Source: Chryseobacterium populi (GTDB taxonomy: Bacteria; Bacteroidota; Bacteroidia; Flavobacteriales; Weeksellaceae). From it: a stretch of DNA of 33,701 bases. The translations under genes and the position numbers were made by a program. Numbering within the stretch: position 1 is the stretch's first letter; each line of letters begins with the position of its first letter. The stretch lies in the NCBI RefSeq assembly GCF_000282115.1, contig NZ_AKJY01000013.1:1-33701 (forward strand). The letters are read 5' to 3'. This document shows positions 24,342 to 33,337 of the stretch, one piece after another. The notes beneath the pieces were generated by a model. That model had not been told where the DNA came from, searched no databases, and saw only the letters and a list, made by a program, of their open reading frames with translations.

Positions 24342-24494
24342 GAGAAAAATTTAAGGGAAACAAACTTAATCATTTTCAATAAGATAATAAAGTTTTTTTC
24401 TGCCATAAAGTCATTAATTGATTTTTGGTAAAATATTTGTAATTTAGATAATGAATAAATGATAATTCTATCTTTATTCTAATTGAGATATATT

Positions 24495-27029
24495 ATGGAT
24501 TATAAGTTTTCACAAGGTTTGAGCCAGGTGTTCAAACAAAGCAAAAATGAAGCTAAAAGGCTGAAAAGTGAATTTCTTAATACAGAACATCTACTTTTAG
24601 GTATTATAAAAACAGAAAACTCTGCAAAAGAAATCCTTCAAAACCTTAATGCCGATTTAACACAAATCAGAAGAAAAATTGAAACTCTAAATACAGCAAG
24701 TCTTAATCCTATTTCTGAGGAGGTTACCAATATTTCTTTCACTAAAATGGCAGATCATGCTATTAAACGTGCAGAGCTGGAATGCAGACAATACAAAAGC
24801 AATGAGATTAATACCGTTCATTTGCTTCTGGGCATTCTTTATAAATATGAAGACCCCACTTCAAGTATACTAGGCGCTTACGACATCGATTATGAAGGTG
24901 TTTCAAGAGAATATCAGACAATGCTTAAAAATTCCGGGCAGTCACCACAAATGAGTGCTTATGATGACGATGATGAAAGAGAGGAATTTGAGCAGATGAG
25001 AAAGCCACAAGGAAATTTAGGGACTGCAAAAAGTAAAACACCTACATTGGACAACTTTGGTAGAGACCTTACTTCTTTGGCGAGAGACGGTAAACTTGAT
25101 CCGGTAATTGGCCGTGAGAAAGAAATCGAAAGGGTTTCCCAGATCTTATCGAGAAGAAAGAAAAACAATCCGTTGCTGATTGGTGAGCCAGGTGTTGGTA
25201 AATCTGCCATTGCTGAAGGATTGGCTTTAAGGATTCAGCAGAAAAAGGTTTCAAGAGTGCTTTACGGTAAGCGGGTAATTACTCTGGATCTTGCAAGTCT
25301 GGTTGCAGGAACCAAATACCGTGGGCAGTTCGAAGAGAGAATGAAAGCCATCATGACTGAGCTGGAGAAAAACCGTGATGTCATCCTGTTCATTGATGAG
25401 CTTCACACGATTGTTGGTGCAGGAAGTTCTACAGGAAGTTTAGATGCTTCCAATATGTTTAAGCCTGCTTTGGCAAGAGGTGAAATTCAATGCATCGGGG
25501 CAACTACTCTGGATGAATACCGTCAGTACATTGAAAAAGACGGAGCTTTAGAAAGAAGGTTCCAGAAAGTAATGGTAGAGCCTACTTCAATAGATGAAAC
25601 CATTCAGATTCTGAATCAGATCAAAGATAAATATGAGGAACACCATAATGTAATTTATACTCCGGAAGCAATTCTGGCTTGTGTTAATTTAACCGCAAGA
25701 TATATTACGGACCGTTTCTTACCGGACAAAGCAATCGATGCAATGGACGAAGCAGGATCACGTGTTTACATTAAAAACATGAAAGTTCCTACTGAAATTA
25801 TCGACTTTGAACAGAAAATTGAAGATATTAAAGAACTGAAACAGAAAGCGGTAAAAGCTCAGGATTATCTTGAAGCCAGAAAGCTTAAGGATGAGGAAGA
25901 ACGTCTTCAAATGGAATTGAATGCCGCTCAGGATAAGTGGGATAAAGATGTAAAAGAGAAAAAAGAAACCGTAACGGAAGAAAATGTAGCGGAAGTAGTT
26001 TCTATGATGAGTGGAGTTCCTGTGACAAAAGTGGGTAAAAATGAGCTTGATAAACTAGCTCAGATGGATGCTAAGCTGAATGGAAAAGTGATCGGTCAGG
26101 AAGACGCTGTGAAGAAAGTCGTTAAAGCGATTCAAAGAAACAGAGCCGGTCTTAAGGACCCGAACCGTCCTATCGGAACCTTTATCTTCCTTGGTACAAC
26201 CGGTGTCGGTAAAACCGAGCTGGCTAAAGTAATGGCAAGAGAACTTTTCGATTCCGATGAAGCATTGATCAGAATTGACATGAGTGAATACATGGAAAAA
26301 TTTGCGGTTTCAAGATTGGTTGGTGCGCCTCCGGGATATGTTGGATACGAAGAAGGTGGTCAGTTAACAGAGGCTGTAAGAAGAAAACCTTATGCTGTGG
26401 TTCTTTTGGATGAGATTGAAAAAGCTCACCCGGATGTATTCAATATTCTGTTGCAGATTTTAGATGAAGGCCATGTTACAGACAGTTTAGGAAGAAAAAT
26501 TGATTTTAGGAACACCATTATTATCCTTACATCAAACATTGGTACGAGAGATATTAAAGATTTTGGTGATGGTGTAGGATTCGGAACTTCAGCTAAGAAA
26601 TCAACTTCAGATACTAGAGCGAGAAGCACTATTGAAAATGCCCTTAAAAAAGCATTTGCTCCTGAATTCTTAAACAGAATTGATGACATCGTGATCTTCA
26701 ATTCTCTTGAGAAAGAAGACATCAAGAAAATTATTGATCTTGAACTGAACAAGCTTTACACCAGATTGGAGAAATTAGGATATAAAGTTGAATTAACTGA
26801 AGAAGCTAAAGACTTTATTTCTGAAAAAGGCTGGGATAAAGACTTTGGAGCAAGGCCATTGAAACGGGCTATCCAGAAATACATTGAAGATTTATTAGCT
26901 GAAATGCTGGTAAATAAACAATTGAATGAAGGTGAAACCATTACTCTGGATGTCAATGAAGCCAAAGATGGTTTAGGCGGAAAAACCCAGAAGCCCAAAA
27001 AGACGACTGAAAAGTCTTCGCAACCATAA
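24495..27029 (+). CDS. clpC: ATP-dependent Clp protease ATP-binding subunit ClpC
   Basis: 844 residues from ATG 24495; an in-frame TTG four codons upstream is rejected. The N-terminal Clp repeat domain (about 1-145) is followed by the first AAA+ module with Walker A GEPGVGKS (230-237), a short middle domain with a UVR-like segment (about 438-475, LEARKLKDEEERLQ), and the second AAA+ module with Walker A GTTGVGKT (567-574). The UVR-type middle region identifies ClpC rather than ClpB, whose long coiled-coil is missing. It unfolds proteins for ClpP. The C-terminal 20 residues form a Lys/Thr-rich tail. A strong terminator follows. Confidence 0.95.
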   Translation: MDYKFSQGLSQVFKQSKNEAKRLKSEFLNTEHLLLGIIKTENSAKEILQNLNADLTQIRRKIETLNTASLNPISEEVTNISFTKMADHAIKRAELECRQYKSNEINTVHLLLGILYKYEDPTSSILGAYDIDYEGVSREYQTMLKNSGQSPQMSAYDDDDEREEFEQMRKPQGNLGTAKSKTPTLDNFGRDLTSLARDGKLDPVIGREKEIERVSQILSRRKKNNPLLIGEPGVGKSAIAEGLALRIQQKKVSRVLYGKRVITLDLASLVAGTKYRGQFEERMKAIMTELEKNRDVILFIDELHTIVGAGSSTGSLDASNMFKPALARGEIQCIGATTLDEYRQYIEKDGALERRFQKVMVEPTSIDETIQILNQIKDKYEEHHNVIYTPEAILACVNLTARYITDRFLPDKAIDAMDEAGSRVYIKNMKVPTEIIDFEQKIEDIKELKQKAVKAQDYLEARKLKDEEERLQMELNAAQDKWDKDVKEKKETVTEENVAEVVSMMSGVPVTKVGKNELDKLAQMDAKLNGKVIGQEDAVKKVVKAIQRNRAGLKDPNRPIGTFIFLGTTGVGKTELAKVMARELFDSDEALIRIDMSEYMEKFAVSRLVGAPPGYVGYEEGGQLTEAVRRKPYAVVLLDEIEKAHPDVFNILLQILDEGHVTDSLGRKIDFRNTIIILTSNIGTRDIKDFGDGVGFGTSAKKSTSDTRARSTIENALKKAFAPEFLNRIDDIVIFNSLEKEDIKKIIDLELNKLYTRLEKLGYKVELTEEAKDFISEKGWDKDFGARPLKRAIQKYIEDLLAEMLVNKQLNEGETITLDVNEAKDGLGGKTQKPKKTTEKSSQP

Positions 27030-27045
27030 ATAAATAATTTAATAT

Positions 27046-27078
27046 AAAAAGCACCGGAAAAAATTTCCGGTGCTTTTT
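27046..27078. terminator. Strong bidirectional terminator after clpC
   Basis: AAAAAGCACCGGAAA (27046-27060) and TTTCCGGTGCTTTTT (27064-27078) pair perfectly around an AAA loop. A-tract and T-tract flank the GC core, so it can serve clpC and the convergent beta-barrel gene. Confidence 0.9.
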
Positions 27079-27132
27079 TATTGGTTGTAATATCAGAATA
27101 CAATTGATCCTTAATTGAGTATATCAATTCAT

Positions 27133-27660
27133 TTAAAGTCCTACTACAAAACCTATATTCGGGATCAGGCCACTTGAAAATACACTTGTGTCTTCTTTCC
27201 AGAGTACGTTATACATTAGCCCGATCTGCATAAAAGAATTATTTCCGATTCTCTGCATATAACCGCCACCAAGATATAGAGCGGTTTCTTCTTCATTAAC
27301 TTTATAATCGTAATACCGGTCTTTAAAATTGATAAAATAATGCTGAAGATTTGCCCCTACATAAAAAGATCTGGCAAAATAATAATTGGCAAAAGGGCCA
27401 ACACCAAACATGGTTGACCGGTAATAATCTGAAGTCTGCCAGGAAACACTTCCCACAATTCCTACTTCAAGGTCATCAGTAAGCCTGTAACCAACTCTTG
27501 GAGAAGCCTGTAGATAAAATGTGCTCTGGCTTCCAAAACCTACACCGATTCCGCCTCCGAAAGTCCACCTGTTGTTATCTTGTGAGTTTGTACCCACTGA
27601 AATCTGGGAAAAAAATGGGACTGAAAGCATTAGCATTAAGGGAATAATAAACTTTTTCAT
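27133..27660 (-). CDS. Small outer-membrane beta-barrel (porin-like) protein
   Basis: 175 residues with a signal peptide at about 1-18 ending FFSQ. The mature part is a series of amphipathic strands with alternating Gly/aromatic residues (WTFGGGIGVGFGSQ, YLQASPRVGYRL, GPFANYYFA), ending PNIGFVVGL with the hydrophobic C-terminus typical of barrel proteins. It resembles the eight-stranded OmpX/OprF-N or PorT-like small barrels common in Flavobacteriia. No plug or peptidoglycan-binding domain is present. It is a single gene convergent with clpC. A structural or adhesion role cannot be decided. Confidence 0.85.
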   Translation of the reverse strand: MKKFIIPLMLMLSVPFFSQISVGTNSQDNNRWTFGGGIGVGFGSQSTFYLQASPRVGYRLTDDLEVGIVGSVSWQTSDYYRSTMFGVGPFANYYFARSFYVGANLQHYFINFKDRYYDYKVNEEETALYLGGGYMQRIGNNSFMQIGLMYNVLWKEDTSVFSSGLIPNIGFVVGL

Positions 27661-27719
27661 ATTAATATCGTTTTTATCAATGTTTAAAATTATGGTTTTT
27701 TTACGAATCTTTTTAGTTG

Positions 27720-27727
27720 TATTTTTG
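27720..27727 (+). promoter_or_regulatory. Candidate -7 box for mnmA
   Basis: TATTTTTG then C matches TAnnTTTGC, 50 bp before the mnmA ATG. No TTTG -33 at the expected distance. Confidence 0.5.
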
Positions 27728-27777
27728 CCGCATCAAACTAAGAACTCCCGTTAAGAGTTTCGTAAAATTGAAATACA

Positions 27778-28965
27778 ATGAAAATAGTAGTAGGCCTCTC
27801 CGGAGGTGTAGATTCCAGCGTTACAGCATATCTGCTGAAACAGCAGGGTCACGATGTCGTCGCTTTGTTTATGAGAAACTGGAATGACGCTTCTGTCACG
27901 TTAGAAGATGAATGTCCCTGGATTGAGGACAGCAATGATGCCCTGATGGTAGCCCAGAAATTGGGAATCCCTTTCCAGGTTATCGATATGAGCGATCTTT
28001 ACAAGGAACGCATCGTAGATTATATGTTTGCCGAATATGAGAGAGGAAGAACTCCAAATCCTGACGTTTTATGTAACAGAGAAGTAAAATTCGATGTATT
28101 TATGAAGACAGCGATGTCTCTGGGTGCTGACAAGGTAGCCACAGGACATTATGCAAGGGTAAATTCCACTTTCGATGAAAACGGAAAGGAAATTTTTCAC
28201 CTTTTAGCAGGACAGGATAACAATAAAGACCAGTCTTATTTCTTGTGCCAGCTGAGCCAGGATCAATTGTCAAAAGCTTTATTTCCGATCGGAGAGCTTA
28301 CAAAGCCTCAGGTGAGAGAAATTGCCAAGGAAATTGGGTTGGTAACCGCTGATAAAAAAGATTCCCAGGGATTATGCTTCATCGGGAAAGTAAGTCTGCC
28401 CCAGTTTTTACAACAGCAATTGGTACCTAAAGAAGGAGAAATTGTAGAAATTTTCAAAGATTCCCCTTTATTTTCACAGGAAAAGCCTGAATTTTCTTCA
28501 AAAGAGGAAGAATTAGAATTCCTTTCTCAAAAAATCAATTATAAAAAATCTGACGGAAAAGTGATCGGAAAACATCAGGGTGCCCAATTTTTCACGATCG
28601 GACAAAGCAAAGGATTAGGAATAGGCGGACATAAAGAAAGCTGCTTTATCATCTCCAGAGACATGGAAAACAATATTCTTTTTGTCGGAGAAGGTCATCA
28701 GTTTCCGGGACTTCTTAAAAAAGCTTTGAAAATAGACAATTCCGAGCTTCATTGGGTACGCGAAGATATGAGGCTTAAAAATGGTGAGTCAATGGAAGTA
28801 ATGGCTAGATTCAGATACAGACAGCCATTGCAGAAAGCCATTCTTTATCAGTTTGAAAATGCTTTTTATATTGAATTTGAAGAAGAACAGTCTGCCATTG
28901 CCGAAGGACAGTTTGCATCCTGGTATATTGGTGACGAGCTTATCGGAAGTGGTGTGATTTCTTAA
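27778..28965 (+). CDS. mnmA: tRNA-specific 2-thiouridylase MnmA
   Basis: A 395-residue enzyme that thiolates U34 in the anticodon of tRNA Lys, Glu and Gln. The PP-loop GLSGGVDSS is at residues 6-14, and the catalytic cysteines are Cys99 (DVLCNRE) and Cys200 (SQGLCFIGK). The ATG at 27778 places the PP-loop at the usual position. Compared with E. coli MnmA there is an inserted segment of about 30 residues (around 235-265, rich in Glu/Ser/Lys) between the catalytic and beta-barrel domains; this seems typical of the Bacteroidetes proteins. It is transcribed alone. Confidence 0.96.
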   Translation: MKIVVGLSGGVDSSVTAYLLKQQGHDVVALFMRNWNDASVTLEDECPWIEDSNDALMVAQKLGIPFQVIDMSDLYKERIVDYMFAEYERGRTPNPDVLCNREVKFDVFMKTAMSLGADKVATGHYARVNSTFDENGKEIFHLLAGQDNNKDQSYFLCQLSQDQLSKALFPIGELTKPQVREIAKEIGLVTADKKDSQGLCFIGKVSLPQFLQQQLVPKEGEIVEIFKDSPLFSQEKPEFSSKEEELEFLSQKINYKKSDGKVIGKHQGAQFFTIGQSKGLGIGGHKESCFIISRDMENNILFVGEGHQFPGLLKKALKIDNSELHWVREDMRLKNGESMEVMARFRYRQPLQKAILYQFENAFYIEFEEEQSAIAEGQFASWYIGDELIGSGVIS

Positions 28966-29030
28966 TCAGAATATTTGTAACATATTTTAAGTTGTTATAC
29001 TTACTCATTAATAACAATAAAAAATATATT

Positions 29031-29234
29031 ATGAAAACTACTTTAAAAAATCAGTCTGCTCAAGCCAATCAGGTTTTAATCTTTTTAGTCTCGGTTTCTT
29101 TTGGATATAATCTTTATCTGGCAATGGTACATCCTGAAAAATCAGATCTTGTATTGAGTTCCATTCTTTTAGCCATTACCTGTTTTATGTGCCGGGAATA
29201 TGGCTATAAGACCATAAAAGATAAATCAGAATAA
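29031..29234 (+). CDS. Small membrane protein of unknown function
   Basis: 67 residues from ATG 29031; a TTG 13 codons upstream is rejected since the added residues (LLINNNKKY) look like leader DNA. Two hydrophobic segments (VLIFLVSVSFGYNLYLAMV and LVLSSILLAITCFMC) are separated by a polar turn HPEKSDL, so it should be an inner-membrane hairpin. No family recognised. It is followed at once by a strong terminator, which supports it as an expressed gene. Confidence 0.65.
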   Translation: MKTTLKNQSAQANQVLIFLVSVSFGYNLYLAMVHPEKSDLVLSSILLAITCFMCREYGYKTIKDKSE

Positions 29235-29263
29235 AAAAGGGTTTGAACATTTCAAGCCCTTTT
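29235..29263. terminator. Bidirectional intrinsic terminator
   Basis: AAAAGGGTTTGAA (29235-29247) pairs with TTCAAGCCCTTTT (29251-29263), one T-G mismatch/wobble, 3-nt loop, directly after the TAA. It separates the small membrane gene from the convergent operon ending at 29291. Confidence 0.85.
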
Positions 29264-29290
29264 CTATTTCTTATTGCAGAGATGAGCCGG

Positions 29291-30091
29291 TTACAGTAAC
29301 TGATCTTCAATAAAATAACAGGTGATTTTACTTTCCACGTCTTTCATGGTTATATTGATCTCCTTTTCTACATTATCACCATAGAAATTAATAAAAAGAG
29401 CCTCTTTTGTTTTCAAGCTGCCAATTACATTATATTTTGTCTTAAAAAAAGCATCGTAAGAATATATCAGTTCCCTGGAATCCAGTTTCATATCGGTAGA
29501 AAAGTCACTTAGCCTTAAATAGACCATCCCTGAGAAGGGTTTCATTTCCAGAATATACAGAATTTTCCGGAACGGAACATTGATCTTTCCGACATCTTTA
29601 GTTTTGTATTTTTCAATTTCCTTCAGAAAATCAGCTTTTAACGATGATTCCACAACTATTTTCAGACAGATTTTAATTTCTGTTTTTTCACCTTTATGAT
29701 TGAAAATCCGGATGATAAAATCTTCGGAGTTCTGTCCCTGTACAATTTCAGTTCCTGCAATATCAAATGATTTTTCTACTGCATATTTTCCATACCGTGA
29801 GTACACGATTAAATTTTTTATGAGATTAAATAATACTGCAACGAGTATCAAAGAAAGTGCCCCGACCGGAATAAGAATGGCCATAAAATAGAGAAAGGAC
29901 TCAAAACTCTCTTTTTCCTCATAAAAAAAAGGATTATAGTCAAACAAAAAGATTTTAATCCCTAATCCAAAAAGAAGTATGGCCAGGATAATAAACACTA
30001 TGGCTTCCCAGCTTACTCCATACCCTTGCTTTTGTAAAGGAATATTTTTGTATAAAATGTTTTTCTCTGCTTCTGTGAATTTTCGGGTCAT
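29291..30091 (-). CDS. Unknown two-helix membrane protein
   Basis: A 266-residue protein with two transmembrane helices: about 28-50 (AIVFIILAILLFGLGIKIFL) and 66-91 (YFMAILIPVGALSLILVAVL). These are followed by a cytosolic or periplasmic domain of about 175 residues with beta strands and Lys/Glu-rich helices. There is no signal peptide and I recognise no catalytic motif. Its ATG overlaps the stop of the upstream four-helix gene (ATGA), so the two are translationally coupled. It is the last gene of the operon led by the Gly/Cys-tailed protein. Confidence 0.75.
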   Translation of the reverse strand: MTRKFTEAEKNILYKNIPLQKQGYGVSWEAIVFIILAILLFGLGIKIFLFDYNPFFYEEKESFESFLYFMAILIPVGALSLILVAVLFNLIKNLIVYSRYGKYAVEKSFDIAGTEIVQGQNSEDFIIRIFNHKGEKTEIKICLKIVVESSLKADFLKEIEKYKTKDVGKINVPFRKILYILEMKPFSGMVYLRLSDFSTDMKLDSRELIYSYDAFFKTKYNVIGSLKTKEALFINFYGDNVEKEINITMKDVESKITCYFIEDQLL

Positions 30092-30465
30092 GACAGGCGT
30101 TTTTTTGGTTGAATCTCCTTATGCTTAATATTTGATTTTAAACCCGGCTGGCAGAGAATTACAATGCCTTCTATCATCAATATCATAACAAGATATCCAA
30201 CCGGTTTTTCTATCATTAATCCTTTTATCAGTTTCACAATCCCTAGTATCAGAATGAAAATCATAAAGTACAAAGTGGTCTTTGAGGAAGTTTTTTTAAG
30301 AGATTTCGAGATCATTACTGAAGTATAAAAACCTAACAGAAGAATTAAGTAAAATTTTAAGAATTCCGTCCCTTTTACCGAGATCGGATTATAGGTGTGC
30401 TGCGTAAAAATAAGCCAGATCATGCTTACTATTACCGAAACTGAATAGCAAAATATTTTTTTCAT
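30088..30465 (-). CDS. Unknown four-helix membrane protein
   Basis: 125 residues from ATG 30465. The frame runs further upstream, but there it only encodes an artefact opposite the Gly/Cys repeat (WRRRRLWGRLRR), so I reject that start. Four hydrophobic segments are visible: about 5-22, 37-56, 67-85 and 92-108. The C-terminus is basic (KHKEIQPKKRLS). No family recognised. It lies 14 bp after the Gly/Cys-tailed gene and overlaps the next gene by 4 bp, so all three are probably one operon with a joint membrane function. Confidence 0.72.
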   Translation of the reverse strand: MKKIFCYSVSVIVSMIWLIFTQHTYNPISVKGTEFLKFYLILLLGFYTSVMISKSLKKTSSKTTLYFMIFILILGIVKLIKGLMIEKPVGYLVMILMIEGIVILCQPGLKSNIKHKEIQPKKRLS

Positions 30466-30479
30466 AGCTATTATTTTTT

Positions 30480-31220
30480 TTAACCTCCGCATCCACCACA
30501 ACCTCCGCAACCTCCCCCACAGCCGCCTCCGCCGCCACAACTGGAGCCGCCACTGCAGCCTGATCCACCATCAGAATTATTACTGCTGATATTTTTATCC
30601 TGTTCTTTATGGATATTTCCTCCAAAAATCCATGAAATAAAACTCATGAAGATGAAAAAGCCGAGTATAAATAAAACAGTAAGCATTACACCGCCAAAAA
30701 AACTTCCGGAGCAGGAATATACCAGAAATAAAAGGCTGATCAGTGTAAGGAATCTTAACCTTTTTGTCCAGAATGCCAGCTTATCTTTTTTAATTATCTG
30801 ATCTGTCCAGATCTCTTTTGGGGCGTCCTGCTGAAAAATTTCTTTGTAATGATGTAAGGTATCATTATACCAATCCTGATGTTTCTTTTTTTCAGAAAAG
30901 CTTCCTTTAGAGGGATGATGGTGCAGTTTTCTTTTCAGGATATTCGGGCAGAAATCTTCCCAGTAATTCTGTGTATAAATAAGGTGCATATGCCATACTT
31001 TATCTACAATTTTGCTTGGAGAGGCTCCTTTTGGCAATGTACAGCAGAGATAAATAAATTTTTTATATTCCTCTATGGCCTTCCGGGTAAAATCCAATGT
31101 CCAGTTTTCTTCTTTAGCCAGTTTTTTCGAAAAAGGAAAATCAGCATCTGAAGCATCTAATGAAAAGTTTTGAATTCGTTTCCAAAGGACTTCGTCTTTT
31201 AATAAGATTTTAGTTTCCAT
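30480..31220 (-). CDS. Glycine-rich-domain-like membrane protein with Gly/Cys tail
   Basis: A 246-residue protein. The N-terminal helical region (about 1-135) contains KVWHMHLIYTQNYWEDFC, the W-H-x-H-type signature of GRDP-like (DUF1399) domains also seen in TIGR04222-type membrane proteins. Two transmembrane helices follow at about 155-200. The last 30 residues are almost only Gly and Cys with a little Ser (SSCGGGGGCGGGCGGCGG), holding six cysteines. Proteins with this shape often end in such tails, which may be exposed, bind metal or be cross-linked. The operon continues with two unknown membrane proteins. Function is unknown. Confidence 0.82.
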   Translation of the reverse strand: METKILLKDEVLWKRIQNFSLDASDADFPFSKKLAKEENWTLDFTRKAIEEYKKFIYLCCTLPKGASPSKIVDKVWHMHLIYTQNYWEDFCPNILKRKLHHHPSKGSFSEKKKHQDWYNDTLHHYKEIFQQDAPKEIWTDQIIKKDKLAFWTKRLRFLTLISLLFLVYSCSGSFFGGVMLTVLFILGFFIFMSFISWIFGGNIHKEQDKNISSNNSDGGSGCSGGSSCGGGGGCGGGCGGCGGCGG

Positions 31221-31332
31221 TGTGTTAACTTTTATTTTCTACTCAAATATCATTTGATTTTAAAATATAAAAGTCTTACTACAGTCTTTTTCAGTATTAA
31301 AAAAATCTTAAATTAGTCTTATAAATAAAACA

Positions 31333-32229
31333 ATGAAAAAAGAAGATATCCTGCACCTTGAGAAATTAATGAATTTCCTAAGCCTGTATTTCTTAAAGAA
31401 AAATAATTGGGAAGACGTTACAAAAACAGAATGGTCCTATATTGTTACCGAGCTTAATGACCTCATCACCAGTGATCAGGATGAGAGAGGCATTAAAAAA
31501 GAAGCTGATATCTTAGGGTCAAATTACCTTTATGAACATCTGATCATCAATAAATTAAAAAAATATCAGCAGAATGAAAATGCAGCATTAAGCAAACCCA
31601 ATCTTGCGAAATTAACTCTCATTGTTAAAGTTTTGGGATATTCCAGCTATATTGATTTTATTAATTCCAATACAGAATCCTTTAATTTTAATGATCTGAA
31701 GATTGAGATGAATAATACAAAGCAGAATACAGTGCTTTTAGACCGTTTGGTCGGCTGTTGGTATTCCTACAACAGAAATTTACCGGACAACCCGTTACAG
31801 GCCAGAGAAGACCGTATCTGGCGTTCCGCAATGGAAATCTACAAATCTGAAACATCAGGGGAATATTTCATTGAGAGAAGTGGTGGTGATCACCATAAGT
31901 ATTTCGGAAAAGTTACTGCTTATTCGGATTATATTTTTATCATCATGAACAGCAATACTTTCATCCGGCAAAGGCATTTTATTTCAAGGATAAAAGATAT
32001 CCATGAAAAACTCAAAAATCCAGAATACAAACTCCATGAATTGCATTTTATAAGTACATGTATTAGTTTTAATCAAGAGCCTATTGCTCTTTTTGAGATT
32101 TTCCGGAAGGCAGACCGGAAAAACTTTGTTCCGGATTCTATCAGCTTTCCTATTGACAGTGACGAAATCCCGGATTCAATTGTAAAACAGCTTGAAGATA
32201 CCGAGGCTAACAGAATTGATTATAAGTAG
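31333..32229 (+). CDS. Unknown soluble protein
   Basis: A 298-residue protein without signal peptide or membrane segment. The first 115 residues are helical and Lys/Leu-rich (LEKLMNFLSLYFLKK). The second part (about 130-290) seems to be a separate beta-rich domain, with GCWYSYNRNLPDNPL, SGEYFIERSGGDHHKYFGKV and YIFIIMNSN. The second part has the look of lipocalin-like or sensor domains, but I cannot name a family. It is divergent from the Gly/Cys-tailed operon (112 bp between) and convergent with the LytTR regulator (17 bp between). Confidence 0.7.
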   Translation: MKKEDILHLEKLMNFLSLYFLKKNNWEDVTKTEWSYIVTELNDLITSDQDERGIKKEADILGSNYLYEHLIINKLKKYQQNENAALSKPNLAKLTLIVKVLGYSSYIDFINSNTESFNFNDLKIEMNNTKQNTVLLDRLVGCWYSYNRNLPDNPLQAREDRIWRSAMEIYKSETSGEYFIERSGGDHHKYFGKVTAYSDYIFIIMNSNTFIRQRHFISRIKDIHEKLKNPEYKLHELHFISTCISFNQEPIALFEIFRKADRKNFVPDSISFPIDSDEIPDSIVKQLEDTEANRIDYK

Positions 32230-32246
32230 TTGAGCAATGGCAGAAA

Positions 32247-32990
32247 TCAGCTTACCAGCCAATCTTTGAAATCTTTCACCCGGTCACGGCTTACCGTAAT
32301 TTCTTCCTGCGGCTGAAATTCCAGATCTACTTTATAGTAAGGAGAAGTGTGGATGTTTTTAATATAATCCGAATTAATAATAAACTGCCTGTTGACACGG
32401 AAGAATTTTTTTTCATCCAGAACATCTTCGAGCTCATCCAAAGTGAAATCCGATGGATAATTCCGTTCCTGGGTTTTCAGATAAACAATTTTATTTTCGC
32501 TGAAAAAACAGCTGATCTCATCAGTCTGGATGATCTTTAAATTATATCCTATCTTTACCAGAACTCTCGAAAGTGTTGTCTTCTCTTTTTTGATCAGCTG
32601 CTTAACTTCCTGTGACCCGGCAGAATTATCTGAAGGAATAAATGATTTGAATTTTTCTATAGCTCCGTCCAGGTCTTCTTCCAAAATAGGCTTTAAAAGA
32701 TAATCGATACTGTTCAGTTTAAAAGCTTTCAGGGTATACTGATCAAAAGCTGTCGTATAAATGATGAAACCTTTTGTCGGGACTTTTTCAAAAATATCAA
32801 ATGACAACCCGTCGCCCAGAACAATATCTGAAAAAATAAGCTGCGGGTGTTCATTTTCAGAAAACCATTCCACCCCTTCTTCCACTGATTCTATTTTTGC
32901 AACCAGCTGTATTTCAGGAAAAACACTTAACATTCTTTCCAGTTTTCTTGAAGCGGGTTTTTCATCCTCGATGATGACAGTTCTGATCAT
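32247..32990 (-). CDS. LytTR family response regulator
   Basis: A 247-residue DNA-binding response regulator. The receiver domain (1-125) has acidic pair Glu8-Asp9, phospho-acceptor Asp55 (LIFSDIVLGDG), Thr/Ser at TTAF (about 79-82) and Lys100 (DYLLKPI). The LytTR DNA-binding domain (about 140-245) carries the typical FFRVNRQFIINSDYIKNI and ends VSRDRVKDFKDWL. LytTR regulators act with a LytS/2TM-type sensor kinase, often encoded beside 2TM-domain proteins in Bacteroidetes. Two such proteins are encoded directly upstream on the same strand, but the kinase itself is not in the window. Confidence 0.93.
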   Translation of the reverse strand: MIRTVIIEDEKPASRKLERMLSVFPEIQLVAKIESVEEGVEWFSENEHPQLIFSDIVLGDGLSFDIFEKVPTKGFIIYTTAFDQYTLKAFKLNSIDYLLKPILEEDLDGAIEKFKSFIPSDNSAGSQEVKQLIKKEKTTLSRVLVKIGYNLKIIQTDEISCFFSENKIVYLKTQERNYPSDFTLDELEDVLDEKKFFRVNRQFIINSDYIKNIHTSPYYKVDLEFQPQEEITVSRDRVKDFKDWLVS

Positions 32991-33042
32991 TGAATTACGG
33001 TTTTAGTTTTAAAATTTAAAAATAGATAAAAGTTGGCAGGTT

Positions 33043-33318
33043 TTAAAAATTTATCGGTTCTTTCGTTTTTTTAAGTTCTTTCTGTAGTATTTTTCTCTCC
33101 CAGTCAGCATCAAAAATAAAAAGTTTTGCTGCTTTTACCGTCAGAATGATTCCCCAGATGACCAATATAATTGAGCCATTAAAGGTGGAAAAATTAATTT
33201 TCCCGTGTTCAAAATAATCATTAAAGAATAATATTCCTGCTATTATCGCAAACCATGCAAGGTTTTTATAGAATTTTTTCAATTGAGCAACTCGCTCATA
33301 AGCCTGATTATAGTCCAT
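33043..33318 (-). CDS. 2TM domain protein, copy A
   Basis: A 91-residue membrane protein with two helices: LAWFAIIAGILFFNDYF and IILVIWGIILTVKAAKLF. It opens with the AYERVAQLKKFYKNLAWF amphipathic stretch and has WERKILQKEL after the second helix, which are hallmarks of the Bacteroidetes 2TM domain (PF13239). The domain is also the membrane part of some LytS-type histidine kinases. It lies 19 bp after copy B and 52 bp before the LytTR regulator, which suggests a signalling role, for example modulating a kinase of the same type. Confidence 0.85.
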   Translation of the reverse strand: MDYNQAYERVAQLKKFYKNLAWFAIIAGILFFNDYFEHGKINFSTFNGSIILVIWGIILTVKAAKLFIFDADWERKILQKELKKTKEPINF

Positions 33319-33337
33319 TGTATTGTTATTTAGGTTA

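Noticed and set aside
24483..24494. TTG start four codons before the clpC ATG
   Set aside because: ClpC proteins normally begin at MDYKFSQGL-like sequence; the extra codons are not typical.
27743..27765. Short hairpin in the mnmA leader (AACTC...GAGTT) as a riboswitch
   Set aside because: Five base pairs only, with no recognised riboswitch core; likely chance.
30466..30540. N-terminal Arg/Trp-rich extension of the four-helix protein
   Set aside because: It is the out-of-frame shadow of the Gly/Cys repeat of the preceding gene; a normal ATG with a hydrophobic N-terminus follows.
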